Of a stretch of 55,669 nucleotides of DNA, positions 17,044-26,239 are shown in pieces. The position numbers and the translations under genes are program-made. Positions within the stretch are counted from its first letter, which is position 1. Each line of letters starts with the position of its first letter. Source of the DNA: an uncultured Clostridia bacterium (GTDB lineage: Bacteria; Bacillota; Clostridia; TANB77; CAG-508); NCBI GenBank assembly GCA_944386135.1, contig CALWZW010000007.1, positions 1-55,669 of the forward strand. The letters are read 5' to 3'. The notes beneath the pieces are model-generated. The model worked only from the letters and a program-made list of their open reading frames with translations, did not search any database and was not told where the DNA came from.

Positions 17044-19098
17044 TTATATTCTTTCAAATTCAAGTTCTACTTTGAATAAGTCTCCGTCTATTTGTATATC
17101 AAATTTACCTTTTTGTAATACTGTCAAGTCTCTTGATATTGATAGTCCGAAGTCCGCTTCCCTCTGTCGTTCTTGATTTATCTCCTCTGACAAATCTTTG
17201 CATAAGTTCCTCTGTGCTTATATTAAGCTTATCAGCAGAAATGTTTTTTATTTCAATATTTACTTTACTTTCATACAGCAAAATATCTATATATACCCTT
17301 GAATTTTTTGCTGCGTATTTAGATATATTGCTAAATAGATTTTCAATTACCCTATACATATATCTACTATCCGCTTCTATAAATATGTTCTCCTCTGGAA
17401 TACTTGTAATAACTTCAAGTCCACTTTCTTTAAATCTGTCTTCGAATTCTCCTGTCGTTTGATTTATTAATTCTCCTATGTTTATTTTTTCTAAGTTCAA
17501 TTTTACATTTCCAGATGATGCTTTTGATGCCTCTACTAGATCCTCTGTAAGTCTTTTTAATCTGAGTGATTTAGCTTCCAATATTTCTATATATTCTTTT
17601 GCTTTTTCATTGTCTATGTTTTCCTGTTTTAATAAATCTACATAATTTATTATTGATGTAAGTGGTGTTTTTATATCATGTGATACATTTGTTATAAGCT
17701 CTGTTTTTAATCTTTCACTTTTTATTCCTTCTTGTATTGCATTTTCAAATCCATTCGAGATATCATTGATATAATTTGCCATATTTTTGAATTCTTTGCA
17801 AACTTCTTCTGGATTTAATTTTTCACTATTATTGCCTTCATATATTTCTTTTAAATGATTTTCAATTTTTTCAAATGAATTTATTCTTCTCATAATTTGA
17901 TAAAATACATATATAGTAATTCCAATGTCTATTAAAACGCCAAGTACAGAACCATCTTGACTAAAAATAGCAAGTACAAGTACCATGATTATAGCATAAG
18001 CTCCAGCGTAGAAAATTAGTCTCCATGTGTTTTTCATTGAACTTGTAAATATATTTAGTGCTTTATCTATTTTGTTTATTATTCTGCCTAGCCACTTTAT
18101 AATTTTTCCTATTATTGAAGTATCCATAAGCATCTTGGCTTTTATTCTTTTTATTATAGTTGTAACTACGATTGCAACTGCTGTATATATTACAAAATAT
18201 GATGTTACTATTCCGCTTATCATTAGCTTATAATACTCTTCCATTCTACTCATTCCAAAAGTTGTCCATATAGCAATACCTATTGTTCCAATTAGTAGCA
18301 TTATAATAATCAATATTTCTAGTGGTATTCTGTCTAAGTCATTAACGTCTATTCCTTCTTTTTCCTTAGTATGACCTATTGCTACTATAAGATAAGTCAC
18401 AATTATTACTACAAAGACACTTGCTATTGGAAGAACAAAATACATTATATTTTCGTAATGTGCTGTTTCATTTAATATTCCAACCGCAAAATTATCAAAT
18501 TCACTTAATATATATTCCTTTTTATAAGTACTATAAATTTCGAAATCATCATAACTACTTTGGTCATAGACTGTTGAAGCAATCTCTTCTTCGCTGCCTA
18601 CTGCTGTATAGTAATAGCTATATTCAAATAAATATCTATAATTTGCTAAATTTCCGCACAAGTGATGTAGATTCTATCTGTCCATTTATAACATTTACTT
18701 TTTCTCCGGTTTTGTTCTTGTATATATTGCTTTATTTCTTCTATTGTAGTTATATCTTGATTATTTACATTTGTAATAGCTTTATCATTATATATTACTA
18801 ATACATAATTATCTTTTAGTCTAACATTATAGTTGTAATTATCTAAATTCACATAGTACACTCTGTATCCATTATCATCAATATATGCATATTCGCTATC
18901 TGTGTATATGGTTTCTCTCGCAAGCATACTTAAGAGTCTAATATAATCTTCAGAAAAAGATGTTGTTTCAAAGTATTCATCTGTATTTTTTATATATGAA
19001 TCTTTTGCAAAACTATAAAGTATTGATATGATTATAATACCAATAAATATTGGAAGAAGTATATAACTTATTATTTTTAATACTTTGTTCTCTTTCAT
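17044..19098 (-). CDS. Membrane sensor histidine kinase, three +1 frameshifts at CGG
   Basis: Sensor kinase of 683 residues paired with the OmpR-type regulator 12 bp upstream. It has an N-terminal membrane anchor, an extracytoplasmic region, several more membrane helices, then HisKA with the phospho-acceptor NVSHDIKTPLTSI, the N box IENLFSNISKYA, and the G box. Three CGG codons are in frame: 18708-18706 (QEQN to GEKVNVING), 18656-18654 (STSLV to GNLANYRYLF) and 17149-17147 (TTEGSGL to GLSISRDLTVLQ). The last lies inside the ATP-lid G2 motif GLGL. The gene ends with TAA at 17046-17044. Each shift is needed to keep one continuous protein. Confidence 0.9.
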
Positions 19099-19110
19099 TT
19101 ACATCATTCC

Positions 19111-19806
19111 TTATAATTTTTCTATCTTATAGCCTATTCCCCAAATTACTTTCAAATATTTAGGCTCTTTTGGATTTATTTCTATTTTTTCTCTTATGTG
19201 TCTTATATGTACAGCAATTATATTTTCAGCACCATACGCTTCATCATCCCATACATTCTTATAAATTTGTTCAATTGAATATACTATTCCTTTATTTCTT
19301 GTTAAAAATTTTAATATGTTATATTCAGTTGGTGTTAATTTTACTTCTCTGCCTTCTACTGTAACTCTTTTTAAGTTATCGTCTATGATAAGTTCACCAG
19401 ATCTGTAGATATTTTTTGTATCTTCTTTTTGCAAATTTCCAAGTTTTGTATATCTTCTTATTCCAGAATTAACTCTTGCAATTAATTCTAATGGATTAAA
19501 TGGTTTTGTTATATAATCATCTGCTCCTAAATTTAATCCATTTATTTTATCTTCATCTTCTGATTTAGCTGATAGCATTATTACTGGTATTGATTGCTCT
19601 TTTCTTATTTCTTCTATTGTTTCTATTCCATCCTTTATTGGCATCATTACATCTAATATTACTAAATGTATTGTATTCTCTTTTAAGATTTTTAGGCATT
19701 CTTCTCCATTGTATGCCTTAAGTACATTATAGTTTTCTTTTGTTAAATAAATTTCAATTGCTTTTACAATTTCTCTATCATCATCACACACTAAAATATT
19801 ATACAT
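19111..19806 (-). CDS. OmpR/PhoB-family response regulator
   Basis: A 231-residue two-domain regulator. The receiver domain has the acidic pair DDD (residues 8-10), phospho-acceptor LVILDVMMPIKDG (Asp about 53), the Thr/Ser switch VIMLSAKSE and Lys in DYITKPFNPLEL. The C-terminal winged helix has LTPTEYNILKFLTRNKG and AVHIRHIREKIE. It is the first gene of the two-component operon, 12 bp ahead of the histidine kinase. TATAAT on the minus strand near 19847 may be its promoter. Target genes are unknown. Confidence 0.93.
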   Translation of the reverse strand: MYNILVCDDDREIVKAIEIYLTKENYNVLKAYNGEECLKILKENTIHLVILDVMMPIKDGIETIEEIRKEQSIPVIMLSAKSEDEDKINGLNLGADDYITKPFNPLELIARVNSGIRRYTKLGNLQKEDTKNIYRSGELIIDDNLKRVTVEGREVKLTPTEYNILKFLTRNKGIVYSIEQIYKNVWDDEAYGAENIIAVHIRHIREKIEINPKEPKYLKVIWGIGYKIEKL

Positions 19807-19940
19807 AGTTTTCCCTCTTTGCTTTTATTATTTATACATTCATATTATACCACAAAATTTATTAAGAAAAAATAGAGAGATTATTAATGTTTTATTAAAT
19901 TTGTTAAATGTGCCAATGAGGACGCATTTAGCGGCCGAAT

Positions 19941-19975
19941 AAAAAAAATAAGCTTCCTTGTTATAAAGAAAGCTT
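19941..19975 (-). terminator. Terminator of the ylxM-rplS operon
   Basis: On the minus strand AAGCTTTCTT / AAGGAAGCTT is followed by a run of eight T. Just beyond, 19913-19930 carries a remnant of the GGGGAC repeat (CAATGAGGACGCATTTAG). Confidence 0.85.
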
Positions 19976-19984
19976 AAAATTATC

Positions 19985-20485
19985 TTATTCTTTTACTTCT
20001 GTTGTAGTTTCTTCTGTTACTGTATCAACTGTTTCTTCTACAACTGGATTTTCTGTTTCAATAGCTGGTTTTTCTACTTCTTCTGCTGGAAGTTCTTCTT
20101 CAAGATTTTCCTTTAAAGTAACTTCCTTAGTTTCGATTCTAGCTCCTACTCTTTCTTTTGTTCTAGCAGATTTACCAACTCTGTCTCTTAAGTAGTAAAG
20201 TTTTGCTCTTCTTGCTTTACCTACTCTTACAACTTCAATTTTTTCTACCATTGGTGAATGTAATAAAAATGTTTTTTCAACACCTACTCCGTAAGAAATT
20301 TTTCTTACTGTAAATGTTTCATTTAATCCTCCACCTTGTTTTTTAATTATAATACCTTCGAATACCTGAATTCTTTCACGGTTTCCTTCTTTTATCTTAG
20401 CATGAACTCTTACAGTATTTCCAACGTCTAATACTGGAACTTTTTCTTTTAATTGTTCATGTTCGATAGATTTAATTATGTCCAT
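19985..20485 (-). CDS. rplS: 50S ribosomal protein L19 with an acidic C-terminal tail
   Basis: L19 lies at the 30S-50S interface. The canonical protein is visible from [16 protein letters not shown] to [20 protein letters not shown] and [13 protein letters not shown] (about 115 residues). It then continues about 50 residues in a strongly acidic Glu/Val/Thr tail ([15 protein letters not shown] and following), so it is 166 residues instead of about 115. The tail has no CGG and no frameshift. It is the last gene of the operon, and its start overlaps trmD's end by 14 bp. Confidence 0.95.
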   Translation of the reverse strand: MDIIKSIEHEQLKEKVPVLDVGNTVRVHAKIKEGNRERIQVFEGIIIKKQGGGLNETFTVRKISYGVGVEKTFLLHSPMVEKIEVVRVGKARRAKLYYLRDRVGKSARTKERVGARIETKEVTLKENLEEELPAEEVEKPAIETENPVVEETVDTVTEETTTEVKE

Positions 20486-21181
20486 TATTTTCTTCTCCTT
20501 CTTCTAAAATTTTATTTATTAAATCTGGTCTCTTATTTCTTGTCACTTCGAGAGATTTTTCTTTTCTCCATTTTTCTATGTTTTCATGATGTCCGACTTA
20601 GTAAAACTTCTGGAACTTTAACTCCATGAAATTCTTCTGGTCTTGTATATTGTGGATATTCTAATAGATTTCTATCATTTGAAAAGCTTTCTTCTTGTAT
20701 TGATTCTTCACTTATCACTCCATCCACATATCTTGAGACTGCATCTATTAATACCATACTAGGTATCTCTCCACCTGTTAAAACATAGTCTCCAATGGAA
20801 ATTTCTTCGTCTACAATTTCATCTAATACTCTTTGGTCAATTCCCTCATAGTGTCCGGCAAAGTAATATTATATGTTTTTCTTTGCTTAAGGCTTTAACT
20901 TTTTTCTGTGTTAGCGTTTTCCCTTGTGGAGATAAATATATTACTTTTGCATTTTCTGTTTCTACAGCTTTATATGCATCATATACTACATCCGGCATCA
21001 TAACCATGCCAGCTCCTCCCCCATAAGGTGTATCATCTACTTTTTTATGTTTGTTTTTAGAAAAATCTCTTATATTAATTGTTTCAATTTCAATAAGTCC
21101 ATTTTCCTTTGCTCTTCCAATTATGCTTGAATTTAATACATCAAACATTTCTGGAAAAAGTGTAAGTACACTAAACTTCAT
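20472..21181 (-). CDS. trmD: tRNA (guanine37-N1)-methyltransferase, two +1 frameshifts at CGG
   Basis: Makes m1G37, a modification that keeps ribosomes from slipping +1 on tRNAs reading CUN, CCN and CGG. The N-terminal [14 protein letters not shown] and [13 protein letters not shown] are canonical. Frame 0 meets CGG at 20857-20855 and would stop two codons later; +1 gives [13 protein letters not shown], the S-adenosylmethionine-binding knot. A second CGG at 20595-20593 needs another +1 to give [12 protein letters not shown]. The gene ends with TAA at 20474-20472. The total of 235 residues is normal. That the enzyme against +1 slippage itself needs two +1 events suggests feedback (inference). 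Confidence 0.95.
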
Positions 21182-21182
21182 C

Positions 21183-21689
21183 TTATACCATTCCTTCTAA
21201 TAGATGAACTATCATTTTTTTATTTTCAATATCAACTTTCTTTATTACCTCTCTTATTGCTGGAAGTAATATCTGTTTTCCTAGTTCATCTTTTACGACA
21301 TATACATCATTGCTTCCTGTTGGAAATATATCTATTATTTTACCAAGATATTTATCTTCTTCCGTATATACCTCAATATCTATTAAATCTACTATAAAAT
21401 AGCTATTTTCTGGTAAATCTACGGCATCTTTTCTATCTATCTTGATATAACAATTTTTGTACTTCAAAGTTTCATTTATATCATCTATTCCCTTTAGTTT
21501 TAATAAAACTAAATTTTTATGATATTTTACTTCCTCTATTTCCATCTTTTCAAGCTTTTTATTTTTTTCAATATATATTTCTTTTAAATTACTATATCTT
21601 GTAATGTCATCAGTATATGGTACAACTTTTAAAAAGCCTTTTATTCCATATGAGTTAACTATTTGACCTATTTCTAATAAGTTTTGCAT
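21183..21689 (-). CDS. rimM: 16S rRNA processing protein RimM
   Basis: Assists 30S maturation, binding S19. The 168-residue protein has the N-terminal EIGQIVNSYGIKGFLKVVPY and YIEKNKKLEKMEIEEVKYH, the linker VDLPENSYFIVDLIDIEVY, and the PRC-barrel end GKIIDIFPTGSNDVYVVKD and LLPAIREVIKKVD. Length and motifs are standard. It stands one base upstream of trmD, so translation is probably coupled. Confidence 0.95.
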   Translation of the reverse strand: MQNLLEIGQIVNSYGIKGFLKVVPYTDDITRYSNLKEIYIEKNKKLEKMEIEEVKYHKNLVLLKLKGIDDINETLKYKNCYIKIDRKDAVDLPENSYFIVDLIDIEVYTEEDKYLGKIIDIFPTGSNDVYVVKDELGKQILLPAIREVIKKVDIENKKMIVHLLEGMV

Positions 21690-21704
21690 TAATTTTGCTC
21701 CTTA

Positions 21705-21941
21705 TTAATCTATAAATTCAATTGTAACTTTCTTTTGTTCTTTATTACCAACTGCTTTAAAGATAGTTCTTATTGCTTTTGCAATTCTACCTTCTTTTCC
21801 AATTACTCTGCCCATGTCATCATGTGCAACTTTTACTTCGAAAACAATATTCTTTTCACCATCTACTTGATTTATTTGTATTTGATCTTTGTTTTCTACT
21901 AGGCTTTCAATAATTGTTTGTAAAACTTCCTTCATAGTCAA
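21705..21941 (-). CDS. khpA: KH-domain RNA-binding protein
   Basis: A 78-residue protein made of a single KH domain with the GxxG loop IGKEGRIAKAIRTI (GKEG about residues 49-52). In Bacillota, KhpA pairs with KhpB and binds many RNAs, influencing cell division and small-RNA function. Its place between rpsP and rimM is the standard one. AGGAGGAAAA precedes ATG 21941. Confidence 0.93.
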   Translation of the reverse strand: MTMKEVLQTIIESLVENKDQIQINQVDGEKNIVFEVKVAHDDMGRVIGKEGRIAKAIRTIFKAVGNKEQKKVTIEFID

Positions 21942-21956
21942 ATTTTCCTCCTAAAC

Positions 21957-22187
21957 TTAAGCCTTTTCTATTAAAGCCTTAACTGTATCTGTTGGTTTTG
22001 CACCATTTTTTATCCAAGATGCGCATTTTTCTTTGTCTAAAGAAATTACAGCTGGCTCTTTCATAGGATCATAAGTTCCGATTTGTTCTATTATTTTACC
22101 GTCTCTTGGGCTTCTTGAGTCAGCAACTACTATATGATAGAAAGGAGCTTTTTTCTTTCCTACTCTTTTTAATCTGATTTTTACCAT
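21957..22187 (-). CDS. rpsP: 30S ribosomal protein S16
   Basis: A 76-residue S16 with the signature [20 protein letters not shown] at the start, [20 protein letters not shown], and a C-terminal [15 protein letters not shown]. It is required for 30S assembly. GGAGGTGA just upstream is a near-perfect ribosome binding site. Position 48 bp after ffh is usual. Confidence 0.97.
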   Translation of the reverse strand: MVKIRLKRVGKKKAPFYHIVVADSRSPRDGKIIEQIGTYDPMKEPAVISLDKEKCASWIKNGAKPTDTVKALIEKA

Positions 22188-22234
22188 TTTTATTCACCTC
22201 CTGCAAATTGATTATATATTTATAAATTTAATAA

Positions 22235-23578
22235 CTATATTTTTAGGTCATTCATATTTAAGTTTTTTAGTGCATTCTTCATTCCACCTTTTTTATTATT
22301 TACTTGTTTCATCATTTTTTGTGTCATTTCAAAAGATTTCATGAATTTGTTTACATCTTGCACTGTTGTTCCCGAACCTTTTGCTATTCTTTGCCTTCTA
22401 CTTCCGTTTAAAATTTTTGGATTTCTTTTTTCTTTTTTAGTCATAGAACAAATTATAGCTTCTATCTTTACAAATTCTTTGTCATCGACTTTGATATCTC
22501 CTAGTTTATTTGCACCAGGTAGCATTTTAAGTATTGATGAAAAAGAGCCCATTTTCTTTATCTGCCTTAATTGTGTTAAGTAATCGTCTAAATCAAATTC
22601 TTGTTTTTTTAATTTTTTCTCAAGTTCAATGGCTTCTTGTTCATCAAAAGCTTCTTCTGCTTTTTCTATGATTGAAAGTACATCTCCCATTCCAAGAATT
22701 CTTGTTGCCATTCTGTCTGGATGAAATACTTCAATATCACTTAATTTTTCTCCAGTTGCTGCAAATTTTATTGGTCTTCCCGTAACTTTTTTTACTGAAA
22801 GTGCTGCTCCTCCACGAGTATCTCCATCTAGTTTTGTAAGAATTACTCCGTCTACTCCAAGTTTTTCATTAAAGTTTTGTGCAACATTTACTGCATCTTG
22901 ACCTGTCATGCTATCAACTACAAGAAGAATTTCATGAGGTTTTATGCTTTGTTTTACATTTTGAAGTTCTTTCATAAGTTCTTCATCTATATGTAATCTT
23001 CCTGCTGTATCTAGTATTACTACATCATTTAGTTTTGACATTGCTACATTCATTGCTTGCTTTGCAATGTGAACTACATCTTTTGATGTTTCATTTGCAA
23101 ATACTGGAATATTTAATGAATTTCCTACTACTTGTAACTGTTTTATTGCTGCTGGTCTATATACATCGCATGCAACAAGTAAAGGTTTTTTTCCCTGTTT
23201 TCTAAGTAGGTTTGCAAGTTTTCCTGCTGTTGTTGTTTTTCCTGAACCTTGAAGTCCGACAAGCATTATAACTGTTGGTGGGTTTGGTGTAAAGTTTATA
23301 CGACTTTCTACTCCTCCAAGTAATTCTATAAGTTCATCTTTTACGATTTTTATTACTTGTTGTCCAGGAGTAAGTGATGCAAGTACATTCTGTCCTAAAG
23401 CTTTCTTTTCTATGTCTGCTATAAATTCTTTTACTATTTTATAGTTTACGTCAGCTTCTAAAAGTGCAAGCTTAACTTCTCTTAAAATTTCTTTTAAGTC
23501 GCTTTCTGTTATTCTTGCTTTTCCTCTAAGCTTTTTAGTTATACCTTGTAATCTTGCCGATAATCCTTCAAAAGCCAT
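22235..23578 (-). CDS. ffh: Signal recognition particle protein Ffh
   Basis: The SRP GTPase that brings membrane proteins to the Sec translocon. It is 447 residues long: N domain (LSARLQGITKKLRGKARI), G domain with GLQGSGKTTTAGKLA, DTAGRLHIDEELM and TKLDGDTRGGAAL, then the methionine-rich M domain with GSRRQRIAKGSGTTVQDVN, which binds 4.5S RNA. It follows ylxM by 35 bp. Six CGG trinucleotides occur in this gene, all spanning two codons, none in frame. Confidence 0.97.
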   Translation of the reverse strand: MAFEGLSARLQGITKKLRGKARITESDLKEILREVKLALLEADVNYKIVKEFIADIEKKALGQNVLASLTPGQQVIKIVKDELIELLGGVESRINFTPNPPTVIMLVGLQGSGKTTTAGKLANLLRKQGKKPLLVACDVYRPAAIKQLQVVGNSLNIPVFANETSKDVVHIAKQAMNVAMSKLNDVVILDTAGRLHIDEELMKELQNVKQSIKPHEILLVVDSMTGQDAVNVAQNFNEKLGVDGVILTKLDGDTRGGAALSVKKVTGRPIKFAATGEKLSDIEVFHPDRMATRILGMGDVLSIIEKAEEAFDEQEAIELEKKLKKQEFDLDDYLTQLRQIKKMGSFSSILKMLPGANKLGDIKVDDKEFVKIEAIICSMTKKEKRNPKILNGSRRQRIAKGSGTTVQDVNKFMKSFEMTQKMMKQVNNKKGGMKNALKNLNMNDLKI

Positions 23579-23613
23579 ATATCTCCCGTTCCTTTCCTAA
23601 GTTATACTTTTGA

Positions 23614-23962
23614 TTAAACTAAGCATTTTAATTCTTGCATAACATTATTTAAAATGTGTTCTATTTCTTCGTCTGTATATTTGGTTTGGATTGCTGATAA
23701 TTCAGATAATATCTTTTGTATTTGTTTTTCCTGTTTTTGTACCTTTTTCATAATTTCTAGCTTTTCTTCTAATCCGAAAAAGTTTTTTCTCTCCTTTCAC
23801 AATACTATCTCTTACAGCCTGTCTTGTTATACCGACTTCTTCTGCAACTTCAGCAAGTGACAAATTATTATTGTAATATAAGTCTAATATATCCTTTTGT
23901 TTTTCTGTTAATAGCTCTCCATATAAATCTAAGAGCATTCCAATTATTACATTTTTTTCCAT
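23614..23962 (-). CDS. ylxM: YlxM family SRP-associated HTH protein, one +1 frameshift at CGG
   Basis: YlxM is a small HTH protein encoded with ffh that modulates SRP GTPase activity. The N-terminal HTH reads LLTEKQKDILDLYYNNNLSL and VGITRQAVRDSIVKGEKKLF. Then comes CGG at 23776-23774; the +1 reading continues GLEEKLEIMKKVQKQEKQIQ and a C-terminal helical part with DEEIEHILNNVMQELKCLV, ending with TAA at 23616-23614. The 115 residues are the typical length. Without the shift it becomes basic nonsense and stops at 23702. First gene of the operon, behind a clear promoter. Confidence 0.92.
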
Positions 23963-24006
23963 AATTCTTCCTTACCTTGCTTTTGATTTCGGTGTAACGC
24001 TATATT

Positions 24007-24035
24007 ACTTTACACTATTTTTATGATTTTGTCAA
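24007..24035 (-). promoter_or_regulatory. Promoter of the ylxM-ffh-rpsP-khpA-rimM-trmD-rplS operon
   Basis: On the minus strand TTGACA (24035-24030) and TAAAGT (24012-24007) are spaced 17 bp and lie 45 bp ahead of ylxM. No other feature is visible in the 24036-24220 gap. Confidence 0.75.
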
Positions 24036-24220
24036 GGTTTTTCTGTAAAAAAAGTACGATTTTAACTATTTTTCAAGCTTAATTTAATTCTTTTAACTTA
24101 CCGACATAATTTTAAATTTTCTTTTTTATTTTGTATATCTCATTGACATTATTCTCAAAATACTATAAAATAATTTTGAAATATTTTAGATTTGATTATA
24201 TACATATGATGGAGGTTTTT

Positions 24221-24622
24221 ATGAAAAAAGTTATAATATTTTCTTTAATTTTCACTTTAATTATGATATTTGCATCTAGTTTAGTTTATGCAAGTGGTAT
24301 AGATATGAATTTATCTGCAGATGGAACTGCTACAAATACAAATACTGGCACAGCTAATACAAATACAGACACAAGTGCAAATACAAATGCTAGTGCTGGT
24401 GAAACTACTAATAATGTTGACACTTCTACTCAAAACCAATCAGTAAATACTAACGTAGGAGCTACTACAACAACATCTCCTGATACAACAGTTTCAGTTG
24501 GTTCTACTTCAGCATTAAGTTCACCTAGTATGACTTTATCAAATATACTTAATATTATTTTAATCGTACTTGGTATTTTACTCGTATTATTTGCAATAGC
24601 AATTTTAATTCGTATGCGTTAA
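24221..24622 (+). CDS. Small exported Thr/Asn-rich protein with C-terminal anchor
   Basis: A 133-residue protein with a signal peptide (KKVIIFSLIFTLIMIFASSL, cleavage likely near VYASG), a low-complexity Thr/Asn/Ser middle (TNTNTGTANTNTDTS and similar), and one C-terminal membrane helix (ILNIILIVLGILLVLFAIAI) ending in Arg-Met-Arg. It is probably a cell-surface stalk anchored at the C-terminus. GGAGG at 24211-24215 fixes ATG 24221; an in-frame upstream start is not needed. It resembles the next gene in plan and shares the short SADGT phrase. Function unknown. Confidence 0.75.
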   Translation: MKKVIIFSLIFTLIMIFASSLVYASGIDMNLSADGTATNTNTGTANTNTDTSANTNASAGETTNNVDTSTQNQSVNTNVGATTTTSPDTTVSVGSTSALSSPSMTLSNILNIILIVLGILLVLFAIAILIRMR

Positions 24623-24642
24623 AATAAATTTTTAATTTTTTA

Positions 24643-24686
24643 AGCACTAAACTTTTGGAAATCTATTCCAGTTTAGTGTTTTTTTG
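24643..24686 (+). terminator. Intrinsic terminator
   Basis: Stem AGCACTAAAC / GTTTAGTGT with a following run of seven T. Confidence 0.85.
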
Positions 24687-24796
24687 TATGGATATTTTTA
24701 TTTGTTTTTATACAAAATATATATAGTTTAGACAAACTTCTTTTACTTAATATGAAATTTTAGAATTTTGTACAATTAATATAAGGAGGAATAAAA

Positions 24797-25267
24797 ATGT
24801 TAAAGAAATCTTTAATTATATTATCTGTATTTTGTCTTATCGTATTCTTATCTACTGCTTGTTTTGCAACAAATTTAGTTGAAGGCACAAAAAATGCTTT
24901 AGATAGTGCCGGTAATGGTGTAGAAGCTATGGTAAATGGTGCAGAAGGTGCTATGGAAAATGCCAAAAATGGTATGGGCAATATGATGAGCGATATGGGT
25001 GAAGGAATGCAAAATGTTATGGATGATGTTAAAGACGGCATGGGAAATGACGATATGACAAATCATGATACTACTGGAATGACTGGAACAGATGATGGTG
25101 GTTATAACGCAGAAAGAACAGCTACAACAAGAGCCATATCTGCTGATGGTACTAATGCTGGAACAAATAGTGCATTTGTTTGGATAGTTCTTGCTATTGC
25201 TGCTGTTATAATAGTTGCTCTAGTTTGGTATTATGGTACTCAAACAGAAAATAGACGTAATGATTAA
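24797..25267 (+). CDS. Small exported Gly/Met/Asp-rich protein with C-terminal anchor
   Basis: A 156-residue protein with a signal peptide (LIILSVFCLIVFLSTACFA), an amphipathic repeat region in which Asn-Gly-Met or Asp-Gly-Met recur (AKNGMGNMMSDMGEGMQNVM), a short Thr-rich segment, and a membrane helix near the end (AFVWIVLAIAAVIIVALVWY). The Met-rich repeats could bind metal or form a coiled surface structure; I do not recognise the family. AAGGAGGAA precedes ATG 24797. It shares the architecture of the gene upstream. Confidence 0.75.
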   Translation: MLKKSLIILSVFCLIVFLSTACFATNLVEGTKNALDSAGNGVEAMVNGAEGAMENAKNGMGNMMSDMGEGMQNVMDDVKDGMGNDDMTNHDTTGMTGTDDGGYNAERTATTRAISADGTNAGTNSAFVWIVLAIAAVIIVALVWYYGTQTENRRND

Positions 25268-25279
25268 GTAACTCATACT

Positions 25280-25329
25280 AAAAAGAAAAAGATTGCCAAT
25301 GTAGTTGTATTTGCAATCTTTTTCTTTTT
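25280..25329. terminator. Bidirectional terminator
   Basis: AAAAAGAAAAAGATTGC pairs exactly with GCAATCTTTTTCTTTTT, serving the exported protein gene and the convergent thioredoxin-like gene. Confidence 0.9.
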
Positions 25330-25339
25330 AATTATAAGA

Positions 25340-26239
25340 TTATTCTTTTATTTTATCAAAATAAATATCATAGCTATTCATATATTGATTTTCTATTATA
25401 TTAATAATCTCATCTTGATATTCTTCTTTAAACCCTTTAAATTGCATATTTCCTATAATAGTATAAGGTACACTGCTTATTTTCTCTCCCATACTCTCAG
25501 AAAAAGTATAAAGCAGATTTTTATTTTCTTCATCATACCAAGTTTCAAAAGTATATAAATTATAATATTCACCATATTTTTCTTTTATACTTTCAAAAAA
25601 TTTAAATTCTTCCTCACAATGAATGCATCCATCTCCCCAAAAGAAATAAATATTAATTTTGTTATTTTCTTTAATTACATTTTCTATAGTTATATTTTGG
25701 GTAATATTATCCTGTTCTAAATTATTTATTGTGTTTATTTCATTATTATGGTAGTTTTGATTGTCCAATACATTATTTTTTAATTTTACATATTCAGTAA
25801 ACCATTTTTTAAATCCTTCTTTTGAACTATAATAAATAACGTCTTCGTCTTTATTAGCCTCTAAAAAGTCTATCATTTTTCCTTTATTGTAGATAATAAA
25901 GGACGGATAATATTTTATAAATTTCCCTATTTCTGTATCTTTTATTTCTGAAAAAGCAATCTTATAAATTCCTATATTGTTTTCTTCTAAAAAGCTATAT
26001 AATATATTTTCAAAATCTGATGATGTAATACACATAGGTTGATATATAAAAACTGCAAATGACTCTTTTCTATTTATTAAATCATTTAATTCATCTATTT
26101 TTATTTCAGCAATATCATTTATCTCATAATACTTATCTTCCAAAAAAAATGTTTTATTTTTATTTTGAAGTATCCTGAAAAGAATAATAATTATTATAAT
26201 TAAAAAGCAGCAGATAATTAGCCATTTTTTGTTTTTCAT
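25340..26239 (-). CDS. Membrane-anchored double thioredoxin-like protein
   Basis: A 299-residue protein with an N-terminal anchor (WLIICCFLIIIIIILFRIL) and two thioredoxin-like units outside the cell. The first (about residues 55-150) is degenerate, with YQPMCITSSDF in place of CxxC. The second (about 195-290) has an intact active site WGDGCIHCEEE and the cis-proline loop SSVPYTIIG. It is probably a disulfide oxidoreductase acting on exported proteins. It overlaps the upstream rhodanese-like gene by four bases (ATGA), so the two are made together. Confidence 0.8.
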   Translation of the reverse strand: MKNKKWLIICCFLIIIIIILFRILQNKNKTFFLEDKYYEINDIAEIKIDELNDLINRKESFAVFIYQPMCITSSDFENILYSFLEENNIGIYKIAFSEIKDTEIGKFIKYYPSFIIYNKGKMIDFLEANKDEDVIYYSSKEGFKKWFTEYVKLKNNVLDNQNYHNNEINTINNLEQDNITQNITIENVIKENNKINIYFFWGDGCIHCEEEFKFFESIKEKYGEYYNLYTFETWYDEENKNLLYTFSESMGEKISSVPYTIIGNMQFKGFKEEYQDEIINIIENQYMNSYDIYFDKIKE

